Source: Saccharopolyspora dendranthemae
Lineage (GTDB): Bacteria > Actinomycetota > Actinomycetes > Mycobacteriales > Pseudonocardiaceae
Assembly: GCF_007829955.1 (NCBI RefSeq)
Contig: NZ_VIWX01000002.1
Location: 310,001-374,000 of the forward strand
Direction: 5' to 3'
Length of the DNA stretch: 64,000 nt
The notes under the pieces are model-generated. The model saw nothing but the letters and a program-made list of their open reading frames with translations. It was not told the DNA's origin and did not search any database. Numbering within the stretch: position 1 is the first letter of the stretch; every line of letters begins with the position of its first letter. Positions 8,447 through 16,930 of the stretch are shown here, one piece after another. A program made the translations under genes and the position numbers.

Positions 8447-9474
8447 TCGAGCGGTTGAGACGACGCGATCCGGCCGCCGCCGGGGTGGTCGGGCTGGTGC
8501 TGATCACCGCGATCTCGCTGCTGGCCTTCTACTTCGAGGACCTGCCGGTCGTCGGCGGCACCACCTACCGGGCGCAGTTCACCGAAGCGGCCGGGCTCAA
8601 ACCCGACGACGAGGTCCGCATCGCCGGGGTCAAGGCGGGCAGGGTGACCGACATGTCGTTGCGCGGCAAGCACGTCGAGGTCGCCTTCCGCGTCGACGAC
8701 GCCTGGGTCGGCGACCGCACCACCGCCTCGATCGAGATCAAGACGCTGCTCGGCCAGAAGTACCTGTCGCTGGATCCGCAGGGGGAGCGGGAGCAGGAGT
8801 CGTCGACCTCGATCCCCGCCGACCGCACCCGCTCGCCCTACGACGTCACCGAGGCGTTCCAGGACCTCGGTCGCACCTCCGGGGAGGTCGACACCGGTGC
8901 CCTCGCGCAGAGCTTCCAGACCATGGCCGACACCTTCCGCGGCACCCCGGCGCACATCGGCGAGGCGCTGCGGGGGCTCTCGTCGTTCTCGCAGGTCATC
9001 TCCAGCCGTGACGCGCAGCTCAAGCAGCTGCTCGGCCACACCCGCGAGGTCAGCCAGGTTCTCGGCGACCGCGACGAGGTCTTCGCCGAGCTGCTCGCGG
9101 ACGGGAACCTGCTGATGGAGGAGATCCGCTTCCGCCGCGAAGCGATCAGCACCCTGCTGCGCAGCACCCGGCAGCTCTCCGAGCAGCTGCGCGGGCTCGT
9201 CGCCGACAACCACGCTCAGCTGCGGCCCGCGCTGGCCACCCTGGAACGGGTCACCGAGGTGCTGCACCGCAACCAGGACAACCTCAGCAGGGGACTGCAG
9301 AACCTGGCGCCGTTCGCGCGCTACTTCAGCAACACCGTCGGCAACGGGCGCTGGTTCGACAGCTACGTGTGCGGCCAGTTCCCGCCCGTGCTGGGAGCCG
9401 GCCCGGTGACGTCCAACGAGGAAGGCTGCCGGCCGCCGATCGAGGGCGGCGCCGGTTCGGGAGGCCCGCGATGA
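8443..9474 (+). CDS. mceC: Mce-family protein, MceC position
   Basis: 343 residues from ATG 8443, which overlaps the mceB stop (ATGA). It has a membrane anchor (about 13-30), an MCE domain (EAAGLKPDDEVRIAGVKAG) and a long helical region with repeated LxxL spacing. It ends with the NGRWFDSYVCG element parallel to that of mceB. This is a third ring component of the same importer. The in-frame extension to 8332 lies inside mceB and is rejected as a start. Confidence 0.9.
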   Translation: MIERLRRRDPAAAGVVGLVLITAISLLAFYFEDLPVVGGTTYRAQFTEAAGLKPDDEVRIAGVKAGRVTDMSLRGKHVEVAFRVDDAWVGDRTTASIEIKTLLGQKYLSLDPQGEREQESSTSIPADRTRSPYDVTEAFQDLGRTSGEVDTGALAQSFQTMADTFRGTPAHIGEALRGLSSFSQVISSRDAQLKQLLGHTREVSQVLGDRDEVFAELLADGNLLMEEIRFRREAISTLLRSTRQLSEQLRGLVADNHAQLRPALATLERVTEVLHRNQDNLSRGLQNLAPFARYFSNTVGNGRWFDSYVCGQFPPVLGAGPVTSNEEGCRPPIEGGAGSGGPR

Positions 9475-10655
9475 GAGCACGCGTGGTGGCGATCGCGATG
9501 GCGGTGGCGCTGCTGGTCACCGGCGGGACCTGGTGGGCGGTGGCGGTCGCCGCGCGCACCTCGGTGACCGCCTACTTCGGCGCGACTGTCGGGTTGTTCC
9601 CCGGGTCGGACGTGCGGGTGCTGGGCATGCGGGTCGGCTCGGTGACCGAGGTCGTTCCCGAGGGGACCGAGGTGCGGGTCGAGATGCGCATCGACGACGG
9701 CACGCCGATCCCCGCCGAGGCCAAGGCGGTCGCGGTGGCGCCGAGCTTGGTCAGCGACCGGTACGTGCAGTTCACCCCCGTCCACGAAGGCGGGCCGGAG
9801 CTGGCCGACGGGGCCGTGATCCCGCGCGAGCGCACCGCGACGCCGCTGGAGCTCGACGAGATCAACCGCAACACCGACCGCACCATGCGGATGCTCGGCC
9901 CCGACGGTGCCAACCGCGACGGGGCGCTGTCGGATTTCCTCGACGTGCAGGCCGCCAACCTGGGCGGGCACGGTGCGCAGCTCAACGACATGCTGCGGCA
10001 ACTCGGCAAGGCCACCAGCACGCTGTCGGGGTCCAAGGAGGACCTCTTCGCCACCGTCGACGACCTGCAGCTGTTCAACCGCACGCTCGCCGACAACGAC
10101 CAGCAGGTGCACCGGTTCAACAGCCAGCTCGCCGACACCGCCGGATTCCTGGCCTCGGAACGCGGCGAACTCGGTGCGGCGCTGCGGGAACTCGGTCCCG
10201 CGCTGTCGGACACCGCCGGGTTCATCCGCGACAACCGCGCCGTCCTGCGGACCAACGTGGACCACCTGCGGGCCGTGACGCAGGTGCTCGTCGAGCAGCG
10301 AGCAGCGCTGGAGGAGGTCACCGACCTGGCACCGCTGGGCCTGTCGAACCTCGCCAACACCTACGACGCGTCGGCCGGGGTCACCCGGACCCGGGGCAAC
10401 ATCAACGAGCTGACCCACCCACCCATCGTCATCGTCTGCAAGCTGCTGCGGCAGTCGCCCCCGGACCGCCCCGTGCCGCCCGTGCTCGCCGACGCCTGCA
10501 ACCGCATCGAACCGGTCGTCACCGGAGCGATCCCGCTGCCGTCCCCGGCCGAGGCGCTGTCCTCGCTGGAGCACGGGAACGCGCCGGACATCCCGCTGCC
10601 GCTGGTCGACGCCATGCGCGACACCGGTTCGCCCTACCCGGGAGGGGGTCGTTGA
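9471..10655 (+). CDS. mceD: Mce-family protein, MceD position
   Basis: 394 residues from ATG 9471 (overlapping the mceC stop). It has an N-terminal membrane anchor, an MCE domain (TVGLFPGSDVRVLGMRVG) and a helical needle region rich in Q, L and D. The C-terminal part carries the family's NINELTHPP region and four scattered cysteines. It ends in TGATG shared with the lipoprotein gene. Confidence 0.9.
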   Translation: MRARVVAIAMAVALLVTGGTWWAVAVAARTSVTAYFGATVGLFPGSDVRVLGMRVGSVTEVVPEGTEVRVEMRIDDGTPIPAEAKAVAVAPSLVSDRYVQFTPVHEGGPELADGAVIPRERTATPLELDEINRNTDRTMRMLGPDGANRDGALSDFLDVQAANLGGHGAQLNDMLRQLGKATSTLSGSKEDLFATVDDLQLFNRTLADNDQQVHRFNSQLADTAGFLASERGELGAALRELGPALSDTAGFIRDNRAVLRTNVDHLRAVTQVLVEQRAALEEVTDLAPLGLSNLANTYDASAGVTRTRGNINELTHPPIVIVCKLLRQSPPDRPVPPVLADACNRIEPVVTGAIPLPSPAEALSSLEHGNAPDIPLPLVDAMRDTGSPYPGGGR

Positions 10656-11788
10656 TGCGGATCGCCTTGGCGCTGCTGAGCTTCCTGCTGGTCGCGGGAT
10701 GCGGCCAGCACGGGTTCACCGGCATGTACAACGCGCCGCTGCCCGGCGGTGCCGACCTCGGCGACGACCCGTACCGGGTGACCGCGCAGCTCGCCGACGT
10801 GCTGGACCTGGTGCCGCAGGCGGGCGTGAAGGTCAACGACGTCGCCGTCGGCCGGGTCTCCGGCATCCGGCTCGCCCCCGACGGGTGGACCGCCGAGGTC
10901 ACCCTGGAGATCAACCGCGACGTGCGGCTGCCCGCGAGCGCAGTCGCCCAGCTGCGCCAGTCCAGTCTGCTCGGTGAGAAGTACGTCCAGCTCGACGGTT
11001 CCACGACGCCCGGATCGGCGCTGCTGTCCGACGGCGACCACATCCCGTTGTCCCGCACGAATCGGCACCCGCAGGTCGAGGAGGTGCTGGGTGCGCTGTC
11101 GATGCTGCTCAACGGCGGTGGCATCGGGCAGCTCCAGCAGATCAACCAGGAACTCGGCGCGGCCCTGTCCGGCAACGAGGCCGACATCCGCTCGCTGCAC
11201 CGGAACCTGGAGGTCTTCACCCGGGAACTCGACGGCCAGCGCGACGAGATCACCCGCGCCATCGACGGCCTCAACCGGCTCGCCGCCTCGCTGGTCGGGC
11301 AGAAGCAGAACATCGTCTTCGCGCTGGACAACCTCGGCCCGGGCCTGAAGGTCATCAACGAGCAGCGCGGGCAGCTGGTGGCCATGCTCCAGCAGATGGA
11401 CCGGCTCTCCGAGATCGCCGTCGAGACGACGGAGCGCAGTAAGCAGGACACCCTGGCCAACCTGCGCTCGCTGAGCCCCGTCCTGCGACAGCTCGCGGCG
11501 GCGGGTGAGGACATCCCCAAGTCGCTGGAAATCCTGGTCACCTTCCCCTTCACCGACTACACGGCGAACGCGATCAAGGGCGACTACACCAACCTCGACC
11601 TGCAACTGGACCTCGACCTGAGCACCGTCGTCGACAACGTGCTGCAGGGACGTCCGCCGCCCACCGGCGGCATCGGGCCCGGCGAGCCGCCCCTGCCGCT
11701 CCCTGCTCCCGCCACGCCCGCGCCGGGAGCGCCGCCGCCACCGAGGCCGGGCGGGCCGTTCGACGCGGTGCTCGGAGGTGCCCGATGA
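10655..11788 (+). CDS. mceE: Mce-family lipoprotein, MceE position
   Basis: 377 residues starting at ATG 10655 (TGATG overlap). It begins with a lipoprotein signal and a clear lipobox LLVAGC, so the mature protein should be lipid-anchored by Cys 16, as is typical for the fifth gene in mce operons (LprK/MceE type). The MCE domain (VPQAGVKVNDVAVGRVSG) is followed by a helical tail. The last 50 residues are a proline-rich linker. Confidence 0.9.
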   Translation: MRIALALLSFLLVAGCGQHGFTGMYNAPLPGGADLGDDPYRVTAQLADVLDLVPQAGVKVNDVAVGRVSGIRLAPDGWTAEVTLEINRDVRLPASAVAQLRQSSLLGEKYVQLDGSTTPGSALLSDGDHIPLSRTNRHPQVEEVLGALSMLLNGGGIGQLQQINQELGAALSGNEADIRSLHRNLEVFTRELDGQRDEITRAIDGLNRLAASLVGQKQNIVFALDNLGPGLKVINEQRGQLVAMLQQMDRLSEIAVETTERSKQDTLANLRSLSPVLRQLAAAGEDIPKSLEILVTFPFTDYTANAIKGDYTNLDLQLDLDLSTVVDNVLQGRPPPTGGIGPGEPPLPLPAPATPAPGAPPPPRPGGPFDAVLGGAR

Positions 11789-12900
11789 TCTCGAAGCGGG
11801 TCAAGGTGCAGATCGGCGCGTTCGTGCTGATCGCGCTGGTCGGCATCACCTACGTCGGTGCCACCTACGCCGGGCTGGACCGGCTGGTGTCCTCGCGCGG
11901 CTACACCGCCATCGCCCGGTTCCGGGACTCCGGCGGCATCTTCACCAACGCCGAGGTCACCTACCGGGGACTGCCGATCGGCCGGGTCGGGCCGCTACGC
12001 CTGACGCCCGAGGGCATCGACGTGTCGCTGGAGATCGAGGACGACGCGCCGAAGGTCCCGGCCGATACCGACGCGGTGGTCACCAACCGGTCGGCGGTGG
12101 GTGAGCAGTACGTCGATCTCCGGCCGAGATCCGACGGCGGCCCGCACCTGGGCGAGGGCTCTGTGATCAGCAGCGACCGCACGTCCATCCCGGTGCCACC
12201 GGAGGACCTGCTGGCCAACATGGACCGCACGATCAGCAGCATCCCGATCGGCTCGCTGCAGACCGTGGTGGCCGAGCTGGACCTGGCCTTCACCGGTCTC
12301 AACGGGCCGCTCGGCGCACTGCTGAACGACTCCCACGCCTACACCCGGCACGCCACCGATCACCTGCCGCAGACGCTGGACCTGATCACCAGCGGCCGGA
12401 CGGTGCTGGAGACCCAGCGGGAGCACGGCGCCGAGATCGCGTCCTTCAGCCACGACCTGCACCTCTTCGCCGGTCAGCTGCGGGCCTCCGACCCCGACTT
12501 TCGCCGGGTGATCGGTGCGGCACCCGACGCAGCCGAGCAGGTCAGCGCCTTGCTGCGGGAATCAGGGCCGCAACTGGGCGAGCTGTTTGCGAACCTGCTG
12601 ACCACCGCCGAGGTCTACCGCACCCGGCTCGACGGGGTGGAGCAGCTGCTGGTCACCTACCCGAGCTTGGCGCAGGGCACCAAGACCACGGTCCCCGGCG
12701 ACGGCCGGGCCCGCTTCGGCCTGGTTCTGCAGAGCTTCGACCCGTTCGTCTGCACGCGCGGTTACGAGAGCACGCACCAGCGCCCGGGCAACGACCTCAC
12801 CGAGGCCCCGGCGAACGGTGGGGCGCACTGCGCGGAACCTCCCGGCAGCCCCACCAACGTGCGAGGTTCGGCACGAGCGGGAGATCCCGGTCCGAACTGA
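11785..12900 (+). CDS. mceF: Mce-family protein, MceF position
   Basis: 371 residues, overlapping mceE by 4 bp (ATGA). It has an N-terminal membrane helix (VQIGAFVLIALVGITYVGA), an MCE domain (GIFTNAEVTYRGLPIGRVG) and a helical region. It is the sixth and last mce gene, so the set yrbEAB-mceABCDEF is complete. No Mas (mce-associated) protein genes follow, unlike many mycobacterial mce operons. Confidence 0.9.
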   Translation: MISKRVKVQIGAFVLIALVGITYVGATYAGLDRLVSSRGYTAIARFRDSGGIFTNAEVTYRGLPIGRVGPLRLTPEGIDVSLEIEDDAPKVPADTDAVVTNRSAVGEQYVDLRPRSDGGPHLGEGSVISSDRTSIPVPPEDLLANMDRTISSIPIGSLQTVVAELDLAFTGLNGPLGALLNDSHAYTRHATDHLPQTLDLITSGRTVLETQREHGAEIASFSHDLHLFAGQLRASDPDFRRVIGAAPDAAEQVSALLRESGPQLGELFANLLTTAEVYRTRLDGVEQLLVTYPSLAQGTKTTVPGDGRARFGLVLQSFDPFVCTRGYESTHQRPGNDLTEAPANGGAHCAEPPGSPTNVRGSARAGDPGPN

Positions 12901-12995
12901 TCGGGAAAGCGGAGGTTGATCATGCGGTATTCCAGCCAAAACCGCACCGCGACGGGGACTTCCGCGAATCGGTTGGTCTGGGGCATAGTGCCCCC

Positions 12996-14225
12996 GTGAC
13001 TCGGTCGTGGCCCTGTCCGACCGCTCGGGTCCGGGAGTTGATCCGGACCGGGGCGGAGAAGGCGTTGAGACCGCCCGCGGCGTGGGCGGAGGAGCTGCAC
13101 GCCGCGGTGCTGGACGCCGACCGGACGCAGGCCATCGCCGCCGACCCCGTGCTGGCCGACGGGCTGCGGCAGACCAACGTGGACAACGTCCTGCACTGGG
13201 CCGCGGCCAACGTCCAGGAACCCGGCTGCCGCGTTCCGCCGCACCTCGGCACCCAAGCCCTCGACACCGCGCGCGACCTGGTCCGGCGCGGTTTGGACGC
13301 CCACGCGCTCGACACCTACCGGGCCGGGCAGAACGTCGCCTGGCGGTTCTGGATGGAGATCTGCTTCTCGCTGACCTCCGATCCGGACGAGCTGCGCGAA
13401 CTCCTCGACGTCACCGCGCTGTCGATCTCCACCTACGTCAACGACACCATCACAGGTATCAGCGAGCGGATGCAGGACGAGCTCGACACGCTCCTGCGCG
13501 GCACGAACGCCGACCGCCGCGCGGCGGTCACGCTCATCCTCGAGGGGTCCCCGATCAGCGCGAACCGCGCCGAGCTCAAGCTCGGGTACGGGCTGACCGG
13601 CCCGCACACGGCCGCCGTGGTGTGGAGCACCGCCCACGCCGGCCTGGACGAACTGGAGTCCGTCGCGGAAGAGCTCGTCCGACTCACCGGCGCCCGCCGC
13701 CGGCTGACCGTGGTGGCCACTGCCGGGACCCTGTGGATCTGGCTGCCGGTGGGGACCACGGCGGACATCGAGAGGCTGTCCGCCGAGCTGAGCTCCCACT
13801 CGCACGTGCGGGTGTCGATCGGTCGCCCGGGCAGGGACGTGGACGGTTTCCGCCGGAGCCACATCGACGCGCTGACGGTCCAGCGGATGCTGGCCCGGCT
13901 CAGCTCGTGCCGCCAGGTCGCCCGCTACGAGGACGTTCAGCTGGTGGCGCTGATGACGGCCGACCCCGCGCACGCCGACGAGTTCGTCGCCGAAGTGCTC
14001 GGGGCGCTGCGGGACGCCGACCCGGAGGTGCGCCGGGTGGTGCGCACCTACATCCGCGCGCAGTGCAACGCCTCCCGCACCGCCGAAACCCTCTACACCC
14101 ACCGCAACACCGTGCTGCGCAGGCTGGCGCGGGCGGACGAGCTGCTGCCGCGCCCGGTGGCGGAGGACGTCGTCGGCGTCGGCGCCGCGCTGGAAGTGCT
14201 GCGGTGGCGCGGCGCCGACGCCTGA
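12996..14225 (+). CDS. PucR-type helix-turn-helix regulator
   Basis: 409 residues. The N-terminal half is an all-helical sensor, the middle (about 170-300) is a GGDEF-like degenerate domain of the CdaR/PucR type, and the C-terminus (about 345-400) is a PucR helix-turn-helix with the signature RTAETLYTHRNTVLRRLARA. It lies 95 bp after the mce operon on the same strand and may control it. The GTG start has no obvious ribosome site. A CATAGT box lies 6 bases ahead of it, and a small GGGGCA/TGCCCC hairpin (12980-12994) overlaps that box, so a leaderless mRNA is possible. Confidence 0.82.
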   Translation: MTRSWPCPTARVRELIRTGAEKALRPPAAWAEELHAAVLDADRTQAIAADPVLADGLRQTNVDNVLHWAAANVQEPGCRVPPHLGTQALDTARDLVRRGLDAHALDTYRAGQNVAWRFWMEICFSLTSDPDELRELLDVTALSISTYVNDTITGISERMQDELDTLLRGTNADRRAAVTLILEGSPISANRAELKLGYGLTGPHTAAVVWSTAHAGLDELESVAEELVRLTGARRRLTVVATAGTLWIWLPVGTTADIERLSAELSSHSHVRVSIGRPGRDVDGFRRSHIDALTVQRMLARLSSCRQVARYEDVQLVALMTADPAHADEFVAEVLGALRDADPEVRRVVRTYIRAQCNASRTAETLYTHRNTVLRRLARADELLPRPVAEDVVGVGAALEVLRWRGADA

Positions 14226-14239
14226 CGCCAGATCTGGCG
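14226..14239. terminator. Short perfect palindrome between convergent stops
   Basis: CGCCAGATCTGGCG is a 14-bp perfect palindrome that fills nearly the whole 15-bp gap between the PucR regulator and the convergent GH92 gene. With no loop and no T-run it is at best a weak terminator. Confidence 0.35.
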
Positions 14240-14240
14240 A

Positions 14241-16478
14241 TCAGCCCGGCACGTCGTAGGACGGCGGCGCGTCCTGCGGGGAGCTCCCCCACGCGGGATC
14301 GGGCTGGTCGCTCAGGGTGAAGTCGAGCGCGCCGCCCGCCGCGACGAAGTCCTCGCCCACCCACGGCCTGGTGCTGTCGGTTCCGTTGACCTGGAGGGCG
14401 TGGACGTACCTGGCGTCCTCCGAGGCGTCCGGGGCGTTGAGGGTGATCGTCGTGCCGTTGCCGCGGTCGATGCTCACCGAGGAGAAGATCGGGCTGGCCA
14501 GCACCAGTTCCGACCGTCCCGGAGCCTGCGGGTACATGCCGATCGAGGCCCACACCGACCAGGACGACATCTGCCCCAGGTCGTCGTTGCCGACCTCGCC
14601 GTCCGGTGTGGACTTGAACAACGATGTCAGCGCCTGCCGGACCACGTCCTGGGTCCTGTCCGGCCTGCCCGCGTAGGCGTAGGCCCACGGCGTGTTCAGC
14701 GACGGCTCGTTGCCCAAGTAGGCGTAGGGCTTGTCCGGGCCGCCGTTGAGCTCGGTGAAGAACTCGTCCAACCGGGCGGTGGCCGCCTCGTTGCCGCCCA
14801 TCAGGTCGAACAGCGCCCGGTGGTTGAACGGGACCATCCAGGTGTACTGGGCGCCGTTGCCCTCGGTGTACTCCTCGGTCTGCACCGGGTCGAACGACGG
14901 CCAGGAACCGTCGGCGTTGCGCGGCTGGAGGTAGGAGTTGTCCGGGTTGAACAGGTTCTTGAAGTTCTGCGCCCGGTTCAGGAACTCGTCGTGCACCGCG
15001 GTGTCGCCGAGGCGGGCGGCGAACTGCGCTATCGCGAAGTCCGCGCTGTTGTACTCCAGCGACGTCGCCGCCGAGCCCCACACGTCCTGCACGCCCGGCG
15101 GGACGTAGCCCAGCGAGTCGTACTCCTCGTGGCCGGGCCGCTCGTCGGTGTTGGTGGCCCCTTCTCTCATCTCGCGCAGCGCCGCCGCGGTGTCGAAATC
15201 GGTGGCGCCGAAGGCATGAGCGCTCGCCACCATGATCGGCAGCGGATCGCCGACCATCACCCCGGTGCCGCCGTTGGCGACCGTCCAGCGGTCGAAGTAG
15301 CCGCCCTGGGCGGACTGGTTCACCGCGGACTGCGCGATGTCCGAGGCGATGTCCGGTGCGATCAGCGCCACCAGCGGCAGCTGCGACCGGTAGACGTCCC
15401 AACCGGAGTAGTTGGCGTACTGGGCGTGTCCTTCGGCCGCGGTGTGCACCTGGCCGTCGAAGCCGGTGTACTGCCCGTTGACGTCGCTGAAGACGTTGGG
15501 GTGCAGCAGGGAGTGGTAGAGGCCGGTGTAGAGGCGCCGCCGGTCCTCGTCGCTCCCGCCGCCGACGTCGATGCGTCCGAGCACGTCGTTCCACGCCGCT
15601 CGGGATCCGTCCCGGATCTCGTCGAAACCACGTGCGGCCTGCTCGGTTTCGGCGTTGGCCTTGGCGTTGTCCTCGCTGACGAAGGAGATCCCGATCCGCG
15701 CCACCACCTCAGGCGCTGCGCTGTCGAACTTGACCAGCGTCTGACCTCCGTTGACCTCCTGGGAGGTGAAGTCGCGGTCGAAGGTCGCGTGGAAGTAGAC
15801 GCGGTAGGAGTTGCCGGCGCCGCAGAAGCCGCCGCTGTCGCTGTGACCGCTGATGGTGTTGGTCCCGACGGTCACCGAACCGCTCGCGTCGTTGAACGCC
15901 TTCCCGGCGTCCACCGACAGCGCGGCCTGCTGGCCCTGCGGGTAGGTGAATCGCGCGAGCCCGGAGCGTTGCGTCGCCGTCAGCTCCGTGCGCAACCCGT
16001 TGTCGAAGGTGACGTCGTAGGCGCCGGGGGAGGCCGACTCGTTGTCGTGCGAGAACGAGTAGTCGCTCACCGGCGAATCGCCGAGCACGGGCATGAACGG
16101 GATGTTGCCGAAATCGCCGCAACCTGCGCCGGAGAGGTGGGTGAGGCTGAACCCGCGAATGCGGTTGTCGTCGTAGGAGTAGCCGCCGTGCTGGTAGGTG
16201 GCGGTGTCCGGGCTGAACTGCATCATCCCGAAGGGCGCCACCGCGCCGGGGAAGGTGTTGCCCGCCCCGCCGCCGTGGCCGAAGTCCGGGCCACCCGGCT
16301 TGGTGCCGACGAACGGGTTGACGTACTGCGCCGGATCGTCGATCCGCGGCGCCGCGTCGGCGCGGGGAGTGATCGCCGAGGGGATGGCCAGTGCTGTCGC
16401 GGCCGCGATGATCAGTGCCGCGAGCCGTCTGGGAGCGGTGGAGCGTCGAACCGTCTTGACGTCGTGCAGGCGTCGCAA
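14241..16478 (-). CDS. Secreted GH92 alpha-mannosidase
   Basis: 745 residues from a TTG at 16478. I chose this start because GGGAGG lies 6 bases before it and it places a classical signal peptide at the N-terminus (RR at about 15-16, hydrophobic core LAALIIAAATALAIPSA, cleavage after ADA). The mature protein matches glycoside hydrolase family 92: YVNPFVGT and GGAGNTFPGA at the start, HPNVFSDVNGQYTGFDG mid-protein, then YLGNEP and VGNDDLGQMSSW near residue 625 with the conserved acidic residues. GH92 enzymes are calcium-dependent exo-acting mannosidases, mostly alpha-1,2, that trim mannans or glycoproteins outside the cell. A LacI-type operator lies in its leader. Confidence 0.9.
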   Translation of the reverse strand: MRRLHDVKTVRRSTAPRRLAALIIAAATALAIPSAITPRADAAPRIDDPAQYVNPFVGTKPGGPDFGHGGGAGNTFPGAVAPFGMMQFSPDTATYQHGGYSYDDNRIRGFSLTHLSGAGCGDFGNIPFMPVLGDSPVSDYSFSHDNESASPGAYDVTFDNGLRTELTATQRSGLARFTYPQGQQAALSVDAGKAFNDASGSVTVGTNTISGHSDSGGFCGAGNSYRVYFHATFDRDFTSQEVNGGQTLVKFDSAAPEVVARIGISFVSEDNAKANAETEQAARGFDEIRDGSRAAWNDVLGRIDVGGGSDEDRRRLYTGLYHSLLHPNVFSDVNGQYTGFDGQVHTAAEGHAQYANYSGWDVYRSQLPLVALIAPDIASDIAQSAVNQSAQGGYFDRWTVANGGTGVMVGDPLPIMVASAHAFGATDFDTAAALREMREGATNTDERPGHEEYDSLGYVPPGVQDVWGSAATSLEYNSADFAIAQFAARLGDTAVHDEFLNRAQNFKNLFNPDNSYLQPRNADGSWPSFDPVQTEEYTEGNGAQYTWMVPFNHRALFDLMGGNEAATARLDEFFTELNGGPDKPYAYLGNEPSLNTPWAYAYAGRPDRTQDVVRQALTSLFKSTPDGEVGNDDLGQMSSWSVWASIGMYPQAPGRSELVLASPIFSSVSIDRGNGTTITLNAPDASEDARYVHALQVNGTDSTRPWVGEDFVAAGGALDFTLSDQPDPAWGSSPQDAPPSYDVPG

Positions 16479-16494
16479 GGAAGACCTCCCGATT

Positions 16495-16506
16495 GACAAC
16501 GTTGTC
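16495..16506. promoter_or_regulatory. LacI-type operator in the GH92 leader
   Basis: GACAACGTTGTC is a perfect 12-bp palindrome with the central CG step typical of LacI/GalR-family operators. It lies 16 bases upstream of the TTG start of the mannosidase and touches its ribosome site, so a bound repressor would block transcription or early elongation. No LacI-family gene is in the window, so the repressor would act in trans. Confidence 0.55.
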
Positions 16507-16930
16507 CAGACCAGGATCTTCTCAACGTAGCGAGGGGTCCGAGACCGTGCAATATCGGGCGAAAATGACAACCGGACAACCCCGGGTGAATCCGTTCCCC
16601 GTGAATGCGGTTCGCGCTGACGCGCTTTGCGGAAGATCTGTGCGGTGATCGAAAGAGGAATGTAACCGAAATCGGGTTCCGCCGTTCATCTCGGCCGGAG
16701 GAGAGCGCCAATTCGGATCGGTGATCATCCGCGAGAACCGTGCTGGTACTGTCCCGGCCAAGCGCGGATGATCATCGAACTGGCAGCGGCTGCGCGGCTG
16801 CTCACTTCGGTTGGAGTTGCCCGATGTCGTGGACTCCCAGCGGGGCTCGCGCTCCGCACATTCCGCGTCAAGGCTTCCCGGGGGGCCGGGGCCTGTCTCG
16901 CCTGAGCACAACCGAAGGAGCGCGGTCGGC
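16507..16930. other. Divergent intergenic region upstream of GH92 and the conservon
   Basis: About 424 bp with no convincing gene. An open frame in it, in frame with cvnA back to 16811, is not protein-like. It must hold the promoters of the mannosidase (leftwards) and the conservon (rightwards). The only clear structure is the inverted repeat at 16723-16773. The stretch 16530-16720 is less G+C-rich than the genes. Confidence 0.5.
16723..16773. repeat. 11-bp perfect inverted repeat upstream of the conservon
   Basis: GATCATCCGCG (16723-16733) is matched exactly by its reverse complement at 16763-16773, with a 29-nt spacer. It lies about 160 bp before cvnA. It could be a pair of operator half-sites or a long-loop stem. 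The spacing puts the arms about four helical turns apart, which would suit a looped or cooperative protein site. Confidence 0.4.

Noticed and set aside
14400..16496. A 698-codon plus-strand frame opposite the GH92 gene
   Set aside because: The GH92 motifs and signal peptide on the other strand are decisive; this frame has no ribosome site or motif.
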